Positions 19,076-28,110 of a DNA stretch of 55,833 nucleotides are shown here, piece after piece. Location: positions 1 through 55,833 of the forward strand of contig JAQYNQ010000073.1 of NCBI GenBank assembly GCA_028727785.1, given 5' to 3'. This DNA is from Eubacteriaceae bacterium. GTDB taxonomy: Bacteria; Bacillota; Clostridia; Peptostreptococcales; Anaerovoracaceae. The translations under genes were made by a program, and so were the position numbers. The notes beneath the pieces were generated by a model. The model searched no databases and was not told where the DNA came from. It worked only from the letters and a program-made list of their open reading frames with translations. Each line of letters begins with the position of its first letter. Position 1 is the stretch's first letter.

Positions 19076-19947
19076 TATTCTATCCTCTCACCATATGTAA
19101 AAAATATCAGTCCGATCCAGATTACTATAAATGCTGCAAGCTGAATCATATCAAAGGGTTCACTCAGTACAAATATTCCAAGAATCAGTGATATTGACGG
19201 GGATATGTATTCACAGATTCCAATTGAAATCAGGGATATTTTGTTTGCGGCATAGGAAAAAAGTCCAAGTGGCACTGCTGTGCACAAACCTGCAAACATA
19301 AGCAGCACATACTGATATCCCCCTACCTGTAACCCGCCTATTCCCTTTACTTCCAGATATACAATCACTGCCAGGGCAAAAGGTGCCACAGCTATTGTTT
19401 CAAAAAGCAATGACTGCAGGGGCGGCAGAGATATGCTCTTTTTTATTGCGCTGTAAATTGCAAAAGATACCCCAAGGCTTACTGCAATAATCGGAACCTC
19501 TCTATAGCCTATTATCATAATTAGAAGACCGACTGTAGCAAATCCGATAGCGATTTTCTTCCATATGCTTGTTCGCTCTTTGTAAAAAATAACACCGAAG
19601 AGACATACAACCAGAGGTTCAAGAAAGTATCCCATGCTTGTCTGTATTACATATCCGGCATTAACCGCCCAGATATATATACTCCAGTTAATTGTAATTA
19701 CAAGCCCTGCCGCAATATATGTCAAGAATGCTTTTCGGCTTTCTATCATTGGCCTGAATACTTCTTTTCCTCTCATGGTAAAAGCTGTAACAGCATAGCA
19801 TATTATAGCCATAAGTACTATCCGGTAAAATATAATAACCGAAGATTCTATTGGTTTTAGAGCGTTCCAGTATAATGGCAGGAATCCCCAGATAAAATTG
19901 CATGATAATGCAGAAATAATCCCTATTCTGTAATCACTTTTGTTCAT
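19045..19947 (-). CDS. rarD: EamA/RarD family exporter
   Basis: A 300-residue DMT-superfamily transporter with ten transmembrane segments. The N-terminus has the RarD signature NFIWGFLPLYWNAL followed by EIIFYRI-like sequence (SSVIIFYRIVLM), and the middle has WAVNAGYVIQTSMGYFLEPL. RarD proteins are named for a chloramphenicol-sensitivity phenotype, but family members export metabolites. It is the first gene of the five-gene salvage operon, so it could export or import an amino-acid derivative. The direction of transport is not visible from sequence. Confidence 0.88.
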   Translation of the reverse strand: MNKSDYRIGIISALSCNFIWGFLPLYWNALKPIESSVIIFYRIVLMAIICYAVTAFTMRGKEVFRPMIESRKAFLTYIAAGLVITINWSIYIWAVNAGYVIQTSMGYFLEPLVVCLFGVIFYKERTSIWKKIAIGFATVGLLIMIIGYREVPIIAVSLGVSFAIYSAIKKSISLPPLQSLLFETIAVAPFALAVIVYLEVKGIGGLQVGGYQYVLLMFAGLCTAVPLGLFSYAANKISLISIGICEYISPSISLILGIFVLSEPFDMIQLAAFIVIWIGLIFFTYGERIEYCRMTENHKG

Positions 19948-19983
19948 AATATCTCCACTGTATAATCATTTGCATATCATTTA

Positions 19984-20004
19984 AAAGAGCTCTTTCGAGC
20001 TCTT
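19984..20004 (-). terminator. Intrinsic terminator of the small Cys-rich gene
   Basis: AAGAGCTC and GAGCTCTT form a perfect 8-bp stem around a 4-base loop, followed on the minus strand by TTTTAAAT. It separates the small gene from the rarD-like operon downstream. Confidence 0.7.
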
Positions 20005-20010
20005 AATCAT

Positions 20011-20193
20011 CTAGAACAGTCCCCCGAAAGGACCACCACAATCTTTATCATTATTGCTGAAAAGCAACAGTAAAACAATAAGTAAGATTATGATGCCAAA
20101 ACTGCTATCACCTTTACTGTCACATTTATTCTCATAACAGCAGCATTTTGGTTCACAGCAGCTCGGTTCACAGCAATCCTTATAATCTCCCAT
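20011..20193 (-). CDS. Small cysteine-rich single-pass membrane protein
   Basis: A 60-residue protein with a striking layout. The N-terminal 25 residues hold nine cysteines (CCEPSCCEPKCCCYENKC). A 16-residue hydrophobic helix FGIIILLIVLLLLFSN follows, then a short glycine-rich tail (CGGPFGGLF). The start at 20193 is set by AAGGAGG. A longer reading from 20229 has no such site. Hydrophobic plus glycine-rich tails of this kind occur in short YjcZ-like sporulation proteins, but the cysteine cluster is different, and no function should be assigned. It is monocistronic with its own terminator. Confidence 0.7.
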   Translation of the reverse strand: MGDYKDCCEPSCCEPKCCCYENKCDSKGDSSFGIIILLIVLLLLFSNNDKDCGGPFGGLF

Positions 20194-20265
20194 AACAGAC
20201 CTCCTTATCATATATTTCATTATATGCAAAGGTGTTCTGATTGGTTATTCTAAAATCATTATTCT

Positions 20266-20811
20266 TTATTCTTCATCAATCAGATCAGCAAGTGTCATCA
20301 TATATTCTTCAAGCTGATAATCCAATGCTCTTGAAAAGTCATAAAGATGCTCTTCTTTACTGAATTTTTCAAGTCTGGATGTTGTAAGTGCATCTCTTAT
20401 GGTCAAATATTCCACCTTCCCCGACATCATATCTCTGCACTCAATAATCATATCCTGTGTGAACCATCTTCTGAAACGGTTAACTTCATCAGATAAATTA
20501 ACCAGTGTTTTATCCTTGTCTTCTGTTTCACTTTTTCCTGCCGCTTCTGAAAGTCCGATTAACGCTCTTTTGATATTTTCCAGGAGATTATAGAAGTCTA
20601 TCTGATCTCCCGGAACACTCTCAAGGGTTTCATAGAAGTAGCTTTCGCACAGCTCTGCAAAAGTCTTCAGATCTACTTCCTTCATCAGTTCAAACAATAC
20701 GTCGTCATGTATTTCAGCAGGCGATTCTACTAAATCAGCGAAATTTTCAAAGTATTCAAACTGTCCACCGTGTTCGATGTCCAGAAATTCGTACAATTGT
20801 TCAAGTTCCAT
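20266..20811 (-). CDS. Conserved-looking acidic protein of unknown function
   Basis: A 181-residue, strongly acidic, mainly helical protein without signal peptide, membrane segment or recognisable motif. The central part (VNRFRRWFTQDMIIECRDMM) is the most distinctive. It is transcribed divergently from pepF, with only 64 bases between start codons, and lies upstream of the small cysteine-rich gene. Codon use resembles its neighbours and the frame is uninterrupted, which supports a real gene. I do not recognise the family. Confidence 0.7.
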   Translation of the reverse strand: MELEQLYEFLDIEHGGQFEYFENFADLVESPAEIHDDVLFELMKEVDLKTFAELCESYFYETLESVPGDQIDFYNLLENIKRALIGLSEAAGKSETEDKDKTLVNLSDEVNRFRRWFTQDMIIECRDMMSGKVEYLTIRDALTTSRLEKFSKEEHLYDFSRALDYQLEEYMMTLADLIDEE

Positions 20812-20875
20812 AGTATTATGCCCTTTCTTGTGTTATACTAATGCTTATGAAATATTATACTACACGGAGGTAAAA

Positions 20876-22675
20876 ATGGGAAACGGAAAATTAAAAAAGA
20901 GAAGTGAAATAGATAGTGAATTTAAGTGGAAAATAGAAGATATGTATGCTAACGATGAAGCCTGGAATAAAGATGTAGATCAGGTATTATCCATGGCTGA
21001 AGGTTTTGATAAATACAGGGGAAAACTTACTGCAGACGCGACAACTCTTGCCCGTGCCTTTGCCGATAAGGATGCAATCTGGCAGAAACTTGAAAGAGCA
21101 TATGTATTCGCACATATGAAACTGGATGAAGACCGAACACAAGCTGAATCACAGGCACGAGCAGACAAGATAAATTCTGTTATTGCAAAAGTTGATGCAT
21201 CCTTAAGCTTTTTTACTCCTGAGTTAACCGGCTCATCATGTAAAAAGCTGATGGAATACGTCAGCTGCGAACCTTTACTTGAGCAATACAGATTCGTTAT
21301 TGAGGATATAATCAGAAAAAAAGAACATATTCTCTCAGATGCAGAAGAGAAAATTCTAGCTCAGATAAATGAAGTCACTGATGCACCGGACGCTATCTTT
21401 TCAATGCTAAACGATGCAGACCTGACATTTGGAACTGTTATAAACGAGGCAGGTGAAGAAGTAACACTTACTCATGGCAACTACATTTCACTGATGGAGT
21501 CAAAAGACCGCAGTGTTAGAGAAAATGCTTATCATAATATGTATAACAGCTTCAGATCACTTATTAACACCATTTCAACAGCATACAACTATAATGTGAA
21601 GAACGATGTTGTAAGTTCTGAAATAAGGAAATACGACTCTGCCAGAGCGGCCGCTCTATTCAGTGGAAACATTCCGGAGGAGGTTTACGATAATCTTATT
21701 GAAGTCGTTCACCAGTACCTGCCTGTTATGCATAGATATATTGACCTTCGGAAGAAGACACTCGGTGTAGACCAATTGAAAATGCATGATATTTACGTGC
21801 CTCTTGTTGATATTCCAAAGAAGGAAATAAGTTTTGACGATGCCGTAGACCTTATGGAGAAAGCCCTTTCTCCTCTGGGAAAAGAGTATACAGATCAGGC
21901 TGTACGCGGTGTTAAAGAAGGCTGGATTGACATTTATGAAAATGAAGGAAAGCGAAGCGGAGCGTACAGTTTTGGCTCATACGACAGCTACCCTTATATT
22001 CTTCTTAACTTTGCAGGAACATTAAAGGATGTATTTACCCTGGTGCATGAAATGGGTCATTCCATGCACTCATATTATACCAGAAAAACTCAGCCTTTCA
22101 CATATGGAAGCCATTCTATTTTCACTGCGGAAGTTGCATCAACTGTAAATGAATCTCTTTTAATGCAGTATCTGATTGAAAATGAAACAGACCCTGATAT
22201 GAAGAAATATTTAATAAACTATCATATTGAAGAATTCCGTACTACCCTCTTCAGACAGACAATGTTTGCTGAATTTGAGCTGCTTACTCACAGATATGTT
22301 GCTGAAGGAGGCAGCTTAACTGCTGAGTGGCTTTGTGACACATACAATGAACTGAACAACAGATATCACGGTCCTTCCCTTACAGAAGATGATTTCATTA
22401 AATATGAATGGGCACGTATTCCGCATTTCTACAGGAGTTTCTACGTATATCAGTATGCTACAGGCTACAGTGCTGCAACTGCAATTTCATCCGGGATTCT
22501 GTCAGAAGGTGAAAAAGCAAGAGATGCATACTTAAGATTTCTTACTACAGGGGAAAGTGACTATCCTGTTGAACTGTTAAAAATAGCCGGTGTGGATATG
22601 AGTGTTAAAGAACCTGTTATCGCGGCCATGGAGACTTTCAAAAATTTAGTTGAAGAATTAGAAAAAATATTATAA
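20876..22675 (+). CDS. pepF: Oligoendopeptidase F
   Basis: A 599-residue M3B metallopeptidase with the zinc motif HEMGHSMHS at about residues 391-399 and a downstream glutamate ligand in FTAEVASTVNE. The N-terminal helical domain (SEFKWKIEDMYAND) is typical of PepF. It degrades short peptides of roughly 7-17 residues in the cytoplasm. GGAGGTAAAA fixes the ATG at 20876. An open frame extending 33 codons upstream has no ribosome binding site. It starts a plus-strand run with nadK, an rluA-family gene and mntP. Confidence 0.96.
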   Translation: MGNGKLKKRSEIDSEFKWKIEDMYANDEAWNKDVDQVLSMAEGFDKYRGKLTADATTLARAFADKDAIWQKLERAYVFAHMKLDEDRTQAESQARADKINSVIAKVDASLSFFTPELTGSSCKKLMEYVSCEPLLEQYRFVIEDIIRKKEHILSDAEEKILAQINEVTDAPDAIFSMLNDADLTFGTVINEAGEEVTLTHGNYISLMESKDRSVRENAYHNMYNSFRSLINTISTAYNYNVKNDVVSSEIRKYDSARAAALFSGNIPEEVYDNLIEVVHQYLPVMHRYIDLRKKTLGVDQLKMHDIYVPLVDIPKKEISFDDAVDLMEKALSPLGKEYTDQAVRGVKEGWIDIYENEGKRSGAYSFGSYDSYPYILLNFAGTLKDVFTLVHEMGHSMHSYYTRKTQPFTYGSHSIFTAEVASTVNESLLMQYLIENETDPDMKKYLINYHIEEFRTTLFRQTMFAEFELLTHRYVAEGGSLTAEWLCDTYNELNNRYHGPSLTEDDFIKYEWARIPHFYRSFYVYQYATGYSAATAISSGILSEGEKARDAYLRFLTTGESDYPVELLKIAGVDMSVKEPVIAAMETFKNLVEELEKIL

Positions 22676-22686
22676 AATAACGTGTT

Positions 22687-23490
22687 ATGAGTAAGAAAAT
22701 ATTTATTTTCGCAAACGAGAGCGATTCCAGTAAGTATACTGAGAGACAACTAAAAAAGAAATTAGATAAGACAGGTTACACAGTAATACCTGAATACAGT
22801 GAAGGCGCTGATCTTATGGTCTGCATTGGCGGCGACGGTACGTTCCTTGAAGCAATGCACAGATTTAACTTTCCGTCCATGCCTATTATCGGTATAAATA
22901 CCGGACATCTGGGCATGTTTCAGGAAATAGCGCCAAGTATGCTTGATGACTTCATTTTCAACTACAGTCAGGAAAAATATGCCCTTCAGAAGCTTTCCAC
23001 TGTTTCCATGAAAGTGAAAACAGCTGAAGGTGTAAAGGAATATCTTGGACTTAATGAAGTACTGATTAAAGCTAACGCCACTTATTCAGTGCACCTTAAT
23101 ATTTCCATTGGTGGTAATTTTATTGAAAGATTCAGTGGTGACGGAGTTTTGATAGCAACTCCTGCAGGAAGTACCGCATACAATTACTCTCTGGGAGGAA
23201 GTATTGTAGATCCAAGGCTTGAAGTTCTTCAGGTCACTCCTATTGCACCTATGAATACTACTGCTTATCGTTCATTCACATCCAGTATTCTCCTTCCGTC
23301 AGACCTGTCCCTTCAGATTGTGCCTGACATGCATGATCGGGAACGTGCGATTAAAATTGTTTACGACGGATACAGCGTGCAATATGACGATGTAGAAGAA
23401 ATAGAAGTAGGTTTTTCTGATGTTTCAGTTAACCTTATGAGATTTGAGAACTATGATTTTTGGAGAAAGGTTAAGAGTAAATTCTTATAA
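22687..23490 (+). CDS. nadK: NAD kinase
   Basis: A 267-residue ATP-NAD kinase that makes NADP from NAD. The nucleotide-binding GGDGTFLEA motif is near residues 48-56, followed by INTGHLGMF, the NE motif (LGLNEVLIK) and the DGVLIATPAGSTAYNYSLGG region. Length and motifs match Firmicutes enzymes. It follows pepF by 11 bases and precedes the pseudouridine synthase gene by 6 bases, so it is within the same transcript. Confidence 0.96.
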   Translation: MSKKIFIFANESDSSKYTERQLKKKLDKTGYTVIPEYSEGADLMVCIGGDGTFLEAMHRFNFPSMPIIGINTGHLGMFQEIAPSMLDDFIFNYSQEKYALQKLSTVSMKVKTAEGVKEYLGLNEVLIKANATYSVHLNISIGGNFIERFSGDGVLIATPAGSTAYNYSLGGSIVDPRLEVLQVTPIAPMNTTAYRSFTSSILLPSDLSLQIVPDMHDRERAIKIVYDGYSVQYDDVEEIEVGFSDVSVNLMRFENYDFWRKVKSKFL

Positions 23491-23496
23491 TTAACG

Positions 23497-24393
23497 ATGG
23501 CGAAATTTAAGTATATTGTAACTGAAGAGGACAAAGGGTTACCTGTGAAAACACTGATTCGCAGACGTTTCAGTTTTTCGTCCAGACTCATGTCCAAGCT
23601 GAAATACCAGCATCTTGTTTTCTTAAACGGTGAAGAGGTTGCAGGATGGATTACTCCGGAAGTCGGAGCTGAGATTTCCATAAAGCTTCCGGAAGAAAAA
23701 AGTGATTTTCCTGCTGAGGATATACCTATCTATCCGGTTTACGAGGATGACGACCTTCTTATTATTAATAAACAGCCTGGGGTTACTGTTCATCCTACCA
23801 AAGGACATCCAAGTCACACCATTGCAAACGGTCTGATGACATATATGGACAAAACAAGTCAGGCTTTTAAAGTGCGTTTTGTTAACCGCCTTGATATGGA
23901 TACAACGGGTCTTCTTATCATTGCAAAGAACTCTCATGCTCAGGATGAAGTTACCAAACAGATGAAGGCAAAAACTACGGAGAAACGATATAAAGCAATT
24001 GTTAACGGTATCGTGGAAAAGGATGAGTTTACAATTGATCTTCCCATTGGCCGTCCGGATCCTGACAATGTTGCAAGAGCAGTTATGATGGAAGGCGGAT
24101 ACCCTTCTGTTACACATGTAAAGGTTCTTGAACGCTACCCTGCCGGATATACTATGGTTGAACTGCTTCTTGAAACAGGGAGAACACACCAGATCAGAGT
24201 ACATATGTCACATATAGGTCATCCTCTTGTCGGTGATTTTCTTTATGGAGGCGAGCATCCAGAGCTGATTGACAGGCAGGCACTTCACTCCTATAAACTT
24301 TCCATTAATCATCCGGTTTCAGGTGAGAGACTCGTTCTTGAGGCCCCGCTTCCTGATGATTTTAAAGAAGTAATAGAAAAGATTTCGAAATAA
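23497..24393 (+). CDS. RluA family pseudouridine synthase
   Basis: A 298-residue enzyme with an N-terminal S4-like RNA-binding region (LIRRRFSFSSRLMSKLK, FLNGEEV) and the RluA catalytic domain with VNRLDMDTTGLLIIAKN, whose aspartate is the nucleophile. TGRTHQIRVHMSHIGHPLVGD is the conserved motif III. RluA-family enzymes modify 23S rRNA or tRNA uridines. Which position is targeted (RluD-like or another) cannot be told. It follows nadK by 6 bases. Confidence 0.93.
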   Translation: MAKFKYIVTEEDKGLPVKTLIRRRFSFSSRLMSKLKYQHLVFLNGEEVAGWITPEVGAEISIKLPEEKSDFPAEDIPIYPVYEDDDLLIINKQPGVTVHPTKGHPSHTIANGLMTYMDKTSQAFKVRFVNRLDMDTTGLLIIAKNSHAQDEVTKQMKAKTTEKRYKAIVNGIVEKDEFTIDLPIGRPDPDNVARAVMMEGGYPSVTHVKVLERYPAGYTMVELLLETGRTHQIRVHMSHIGHPLVGDFLYGGEHPELIDRQALHSYKLSINHPVSGERLVLEAPLPDDFKEVIEKISK

Positions 24394-24412
24394 GACAAAG
24401 GAGTATGTTTTT

Positions 24413-24967
24413 ATGGGGATAACAGAGCTTATTATTCTTGCTGTAGGCCTATCCATGGATGCTTTCGCAGTATCCATCTGCAAAGGTCTATCTGTTGATA
24501 AATTAGAGGTTAAACATATGTGCCTTGCAGGAATATGGTTTGGCGGTTTTCAGGCTCTTATGCCATTAATCGGATTTCTTTTAGGCAGTACTTTTGCATC
24601 GTATGTACAGAAGTTTGATCACTGGATTGCACTTATACTACTTGCTTTTATCGGTTTTAATATGGTCAGGGAGTCCTTTAGTGATGATGACAGTGTGGAA
24701 GACTCATTCAGTGTAAAAACCATGTTCCTTATGGCAGTTGCCACAAGTATAGATGCTCTTGCGGTAGGTGTAACCTTTGCCTTTCTGAAGGTAAACGTGA
24801 TTTTTGCAGTTATTACAATTGGAATAATTACATTCCTTTTTTCTGCTGCAGGAATAAAAATAGGAAATGTTTTCGGACTTAGATTCAAGTCAAAAGCTGA
24901 ACTTGCCGGCGGCATGATTCTAATACTACTTGGCATAAAAATATTTGCGGAGCACATGTTCGGATAA
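24413..24967 (+). CDS. mntP: Manganese efflux pump MntP
   Basis: A 184-residue protein with six transmembrane helices made of two inverted repeats. Conserved aspartates sit in LSMDAFAVSICKG (helix 1) and ATSIDALAVGVTF (helix 4), with GFNMVRES between the repeats. MntP exports Mn2+. In some bacteria it is under a yybP-ykoY Mn riboswitch, but no such element is visible here. AAAGGAG lies ahead of the ATG. It is the last gene of the pepF-nadK-rluA-mntP run and ends at a strong terminator. Confidence 0.95.
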   Translation: MGITELIILAVGLSMDAFAVSICKGLSVDKLEVKHMCLAGIWFGGFQALMPLIGFLLGSTFASYVQKFDHWIALILLAFIGFNMVRESFSDDDSVEDSFSVKTMFLMAVATSIDALAVGVTFAFLKVNVIFAVITIGIITFLFSAAGIKIGNVFGLRFKSKAELAGGMILILLGIKIFAEHMFG

Positions 24968-24987
24968 ACATAATGCAGAAATTAATC

Positions 24988-25020
24988 AAGGGGTGAAGCA
25001 GCCGAGCTGTTTCACCCCTT
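24988..25020. terminator. Bidirectional intrinsic terminator between mntP and the Na/Pi symporter gene
   Basis: AAGGGGTGAA pairs with TTCACCCCTT, extended by CAGC/GCTG around a CGA loop, with T-rich sequence on the plus side. The genes on both sides converge on it. Confidence 0.88.
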
Positions 25021-25064
25021 TTCTTTGCATTTCTTTATAAAGATTATAATTCTTCTGAAAAACC

Positions 25065-26849
25065 TTATTTTGCAGGTGTGGTTCTTTCAAGCACAGGATT
25101 AATGTACTTCTTTCCGTATAACTGCATCAGTTCTTTATATTCGTCTAAATTTGTAAAACTTGTGTCGCTTTCATGAGGGTCAGAAATAGAGTTATTTAGT
25201 CTCTGATGAACCTGAGTTGCAACATTGACACAGTGGTCAGCAATTCTTTCCATGTTACCAAGAATTTCAACAAATGAGATTCCTGCATCTGCTGACATAT
25301 ATCCACCCATCAGACGCTGAATACGGTGTGCTTTCAGAATATCTACCATTTCGTCAATAGTATCTTCTAAAGCAACTACCTTGTTTGCTACACTAGTTGC
25401 TTCCTCTATATATGAACTGCTAACCATAGTCAGAATTTCGTCAACCGCATCACCTATGCACTTCAGCTCAAACTGAGCATTCTCAGAGAATGTAACGCCA
25501 TTTTCATGATTGTACTCTGCTACATCAAGCAGATTTTTACAGTGGTCACCAATTCTCTCAAAATCGCCGATTGTGTGCATGAATTCTGTTGCAAGTCTGT
25601 TGTCCTCAGGTGACAGACTCTGTTCAGTGATCTTAATCAGATAATCACCCAGGGCACTCTCACTCTTGTCTAGGAAATCTTCATTTTCTCTAATTCTCAA
25701 GGCTTTTTCATCACTGAAACTATCCATATAACAATCTGTTGCAAGCTTATAGTTTTCAATTGCTGCACCGGAAACTGTAGTCATAACTTTCTGACACTGT
25801 CCCAGAGCAACTCCCGGTGATTTAATAAAGATAGGATCCAAAAGAGCCAGTTCTTCTTCAATCTTATTGCTACCCTTATCCTTTACTACCTTTTCAGAAA
25901 TAGAAATCAGGAAGTTAACAAGCGGTAACATGAACAAACATGTTCCAAGGTTAAACAGTGTGTGAAAATCAGCAATTCTACCACGGTTTACCGGTTCATC
26001 CCAGAAACTGAAGCCTACAACTGCCTGATATCCGTATATTATAACAAGAAATATTACTGCACCGAATAAAGCCATGCAAACGTCAATGCATACTGCCCTC
26101 TTTGAATTCTTATTTGTACCAATACTTGCAAGAAGAACTGTTACGCATTTACCAATATTCTGACCTATTACTATAGGTGCAGCCATTGCAAATGTAATTC
26201 CTCCTGTTGTACTCATAGCCTGAAGCACACCAACTGAAGCTGATGAGCTCTGTAAAAGAACAGTAACTGCCATACCGGCCAGAATGCCAAGTACAGGATT
26301 AGTAAGCACAAGGAAGATATTCATGAACTCTTCAGAGCTTGCAAGAGGTTTGAAGCTGTTTTCCATCATATTCATTCCGATGAACAGAATACCAAGTCCA
26401 ACGGCTATTCCGGCCTTATCCCTTGTCTTGCTCTTCTTCGCCAGAAGAATGGCAAAAGCTCCTATTACAACACATATCGGTGCAAATGAAACAGGCTTAA
26501 GCATCTGTAAAAGGATGTTGTCATTATTAATATCTCCAAGTCTCAGAATCTGAGCTGTAACAGTAGTACCGATATTTGCACCCATGATAACAGGCACGGC
26601 CTGAAGCAATCTCATGATTCCCGCATTCAGGAAACCGATTACCATAATAATTGTTGCAGATGAACTCTGAATCACAGCTGTTACACCGGCTCCCAGAAGA
26701 ACACCCTTTGCATTATTACTCGTCAGTTTTTCAAGTGTCTTCTCCATTTTGGCGCCGGCAAAGCGTTCAAGAGACTGCCCCATAAGTTTCATACCATACA
26801 GGAATAGTCCCACTCCACCGAGCATACTTAATAGTGCTTGTAAATTCAA
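25065..26849 (-). CDS. Na+/phosphate cotransporter with C-terminal PhoU-like domain
   Basis: A 594-residue NptA/YjbB-type protein. Two Na_Pi_cotrans repeats with the QSSSATIIM and QSSSASVGVL motifs occupy about residues 1-310 with eight or so membrane segments. The C-terminal about 250 residues form a PhoU-like helical domain (FMHTIGDFERIGDHCKNLL and LGNMERIADHCVNVA). It takes up or balances phosphate independently of the Pst system at 48-51 kb. It follows the ATPase gene by 25 bases in the same direction. Confidence 0.94.
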   Translation of the reverse strand: MNLQALLSMLGGVGLFLYGMKLMGQSLERFAGAKMEKTLEKLTSNNAKGVLLGAGVTAVIQSSSATIIMVIGFLNAGIMRLLQAVPVIMGANIGTTVTAQILRLGDINNDNILLQMLKPVSFAPICVVIGAFAILLAKKSKTRDKAGIAVGLGILFIGMNMMENSFKPLASSEEFMNIFLVLTNPVLGILAGMAVTVLLQSSSASVGVLQAMSTTGGITFAMAAPIVIGQNIGKCVTVLLASIGTNKNSKRAVCIDVCMALFGAVIFLVIIYGYQAVVGFSFWDEPVNRGRIADFHTLFNLGTCLFMLPLVNFLISISEKVVKDKGSNKIEEELALLDPIFIKSPGVALGQCQKVMTTVSGAAIENYKLATDCYMDSFSDEKALRIRENEDFLDKSESALGDYLIKITEQSLSPEDNRLATEFMHTIGDFERIGDHCKNLLDVAEYNHENGVTFSENAQFELKCIGDAVDEILTMVSSSYIEEATSVANKVVALEDTIDEMVDILKAHRIQRLMGGYMSADAGISFVEILGNMERIADHCVNVATQVHQRLNNSISDPHESDTSFTNLDEYKELMQLYGKKYINPVLERTTPAK

Positions 26850-26874
26850 AACTTTTTCCTCACTTATCTAGACT

Positions 26875-27996
26875 TTAACAATCACATCCATTATACATTT
26901 CTTTGGTAATATCCGCAATGACCTTTTCGACCAATTCATCTATTTTTTTAAAATTCATATTGGGTATATACTGAGATTCAATAATATCATGAATTTCTTT
27001 TGCCCTTTTTAGTGTTTTGATGCTTTCACCTATGAGAAAACTGTAAATCTTTGACAACTGCTGCACTGTGCCCTTATTTTTTTCCACTTTCAGCCCGTTT
27101 CTGCAGTCACACAGATCAATCAATATGATGTTTGGAGAATCGAGTTCCCAGGCTTCAATGTCATGCCACTTGTTTGTTGTTACAAAGGCAAGAGATAACT
27201 CTGGTATTACAATATGTTCTATCTTGTTTTCGGGATTCATAGGACAGTAAAAGCACTCCGCATCAAAACCTCTGTAGACGGCTCCTTCCTTTATAATGCT
27301 CATAAAACTGCTGTTGCTGTACCCTTCCGGAACATTAATAAGATATATCTTTTCAAGATTGTGGAGCAGCGTCTTTACATAAGAGATTGTGCCTTCACAT
27401 GTAATAGCTGTTGCAAAGAACTTCTTTGTTTTTCCGGATCTATAAGAAATATCGTATCGTCTATACTCTCTCTCAATTATGTCAGATGCGATTTTATAAA
27501 CTTCAGATATCTCCATGCAGTCATCATTTATCTTTTCCAGAGATTTATATATACACTTTGCGGCAGAAAGGTAGTTATATGCCAGAGCGTACCAGTGACT
27601 GCATTCTTCACTTCCGTTAATTATTTCATTCTTTATGTCATCAAAACCTTCAGCAACCCAAAAATCGCCAAAGTTTATAATATTATCCACTGCACCGGGT
27701 GTAACAGGATCAATTACATGAGGACTTGTTCCATCAACGATGGCAATACTGTCTTCTTTAATAATAATGCCATCGATAGAATTAGGATCAGCTGAACAGT
27801 GAAGGTAATCTATACTCTTCCCTATGCTTTCCAGCCTATGAGCTACAGTTTTCATGAATGTTGACTTTCCTGTGCCTGGTCCTCCTTTAATGCATATTTT
27901 TTTATTTGCTTCTCGCTGGTTTATTATATAGTCGTAATATGAGAAAAATCCTTCCGGCGTATTATTTCCAGGGAAATAGTGACGTGTTTCAGACAT
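26875..27996 (-). CDS. Uncharacterised P-loop ATPase (PRK06851-like)
   Basis: A 373-residue soluble protein. A Walker A motif GGPGTGKSTFMKT is near residues 38-50, and IDYLHCSADPNSIDGI then IIKEDSIAIVDGTSPHVIDP follow, the conserved beginning of the PRK06851 group of hypothetical ATPases in Clostridia. The second half (YRGFDAECFYCPMNPENKIEH) resembles the same fold without a P-loop. Function is unknown. GGGGGTG precedes the ATG. It directly precedes the Na/Pi symporter gene, and whether that link is functional cannot be told. Confidence 0.78.
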   Translation of the reverse strand: MSETRHYFPGNNTPEGFFSYYDYIINQREANKKICIKGGPGTGKSTFMKTVAHRLESIGKSIDYLHCSADPNSIDGIIIKEDSIAIVDGTSPHVIDPVTPGAVDNIINFGDFWVAEGFDDIKNEIINGSEECSHWYALAYNYLSAAKCIYKSLEKINDDCMEISEVYKIASDIIEREYRRYDISYRSGKTKKFFATAITCEGTISYVKTLLHNLEKIYLINVPEGYSNSSFMSIIKEGAVYRGFDAECFYCPMNPENKIEHIVIPELSLAFVTTNKWHDIEAWELDSPNIILIDLCDCRNGLKVEKNKGTVQQLSKIYSFLIGESIKTLKRAKEIHDIIESQYIPNMNFKKIDELVEKVIADITKEMYNGCDC

Positions 27997-28070
27997 TTCT
28001 TCACCCCCTTTACCTAAATATATTATGATATTGAGAGCTCACTTGTTCTTTTCCCCGTAAAATAATAAAA

Positions 28071-28104
28071 CCCAGACAATATTCAGTTCAGAATAATGTC
28101 TGGG
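28071..28104 (-). terminator. Intrinsic terminator of the DUF975 gene
   Basis: CCCAGACA pairs with TGTCTGGG, then a single A/A mismatch and TATTC with GAATA, giving a 13-bp stem with a 6-base loop. On the minus strand it is followed by TTTTATTATTTTA. It starts 6 bases past the stop codon. Confidence 0.88.
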
Positions 28105-28110
28105 AATAAC

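Noticed and set aside
24968..25064. Manganese riboswitch near mntP
   Set aside because: No yybP-ykoY-like conserved loop is visible. mntP is inside a transcript, and the gap after it holds only a terminator.
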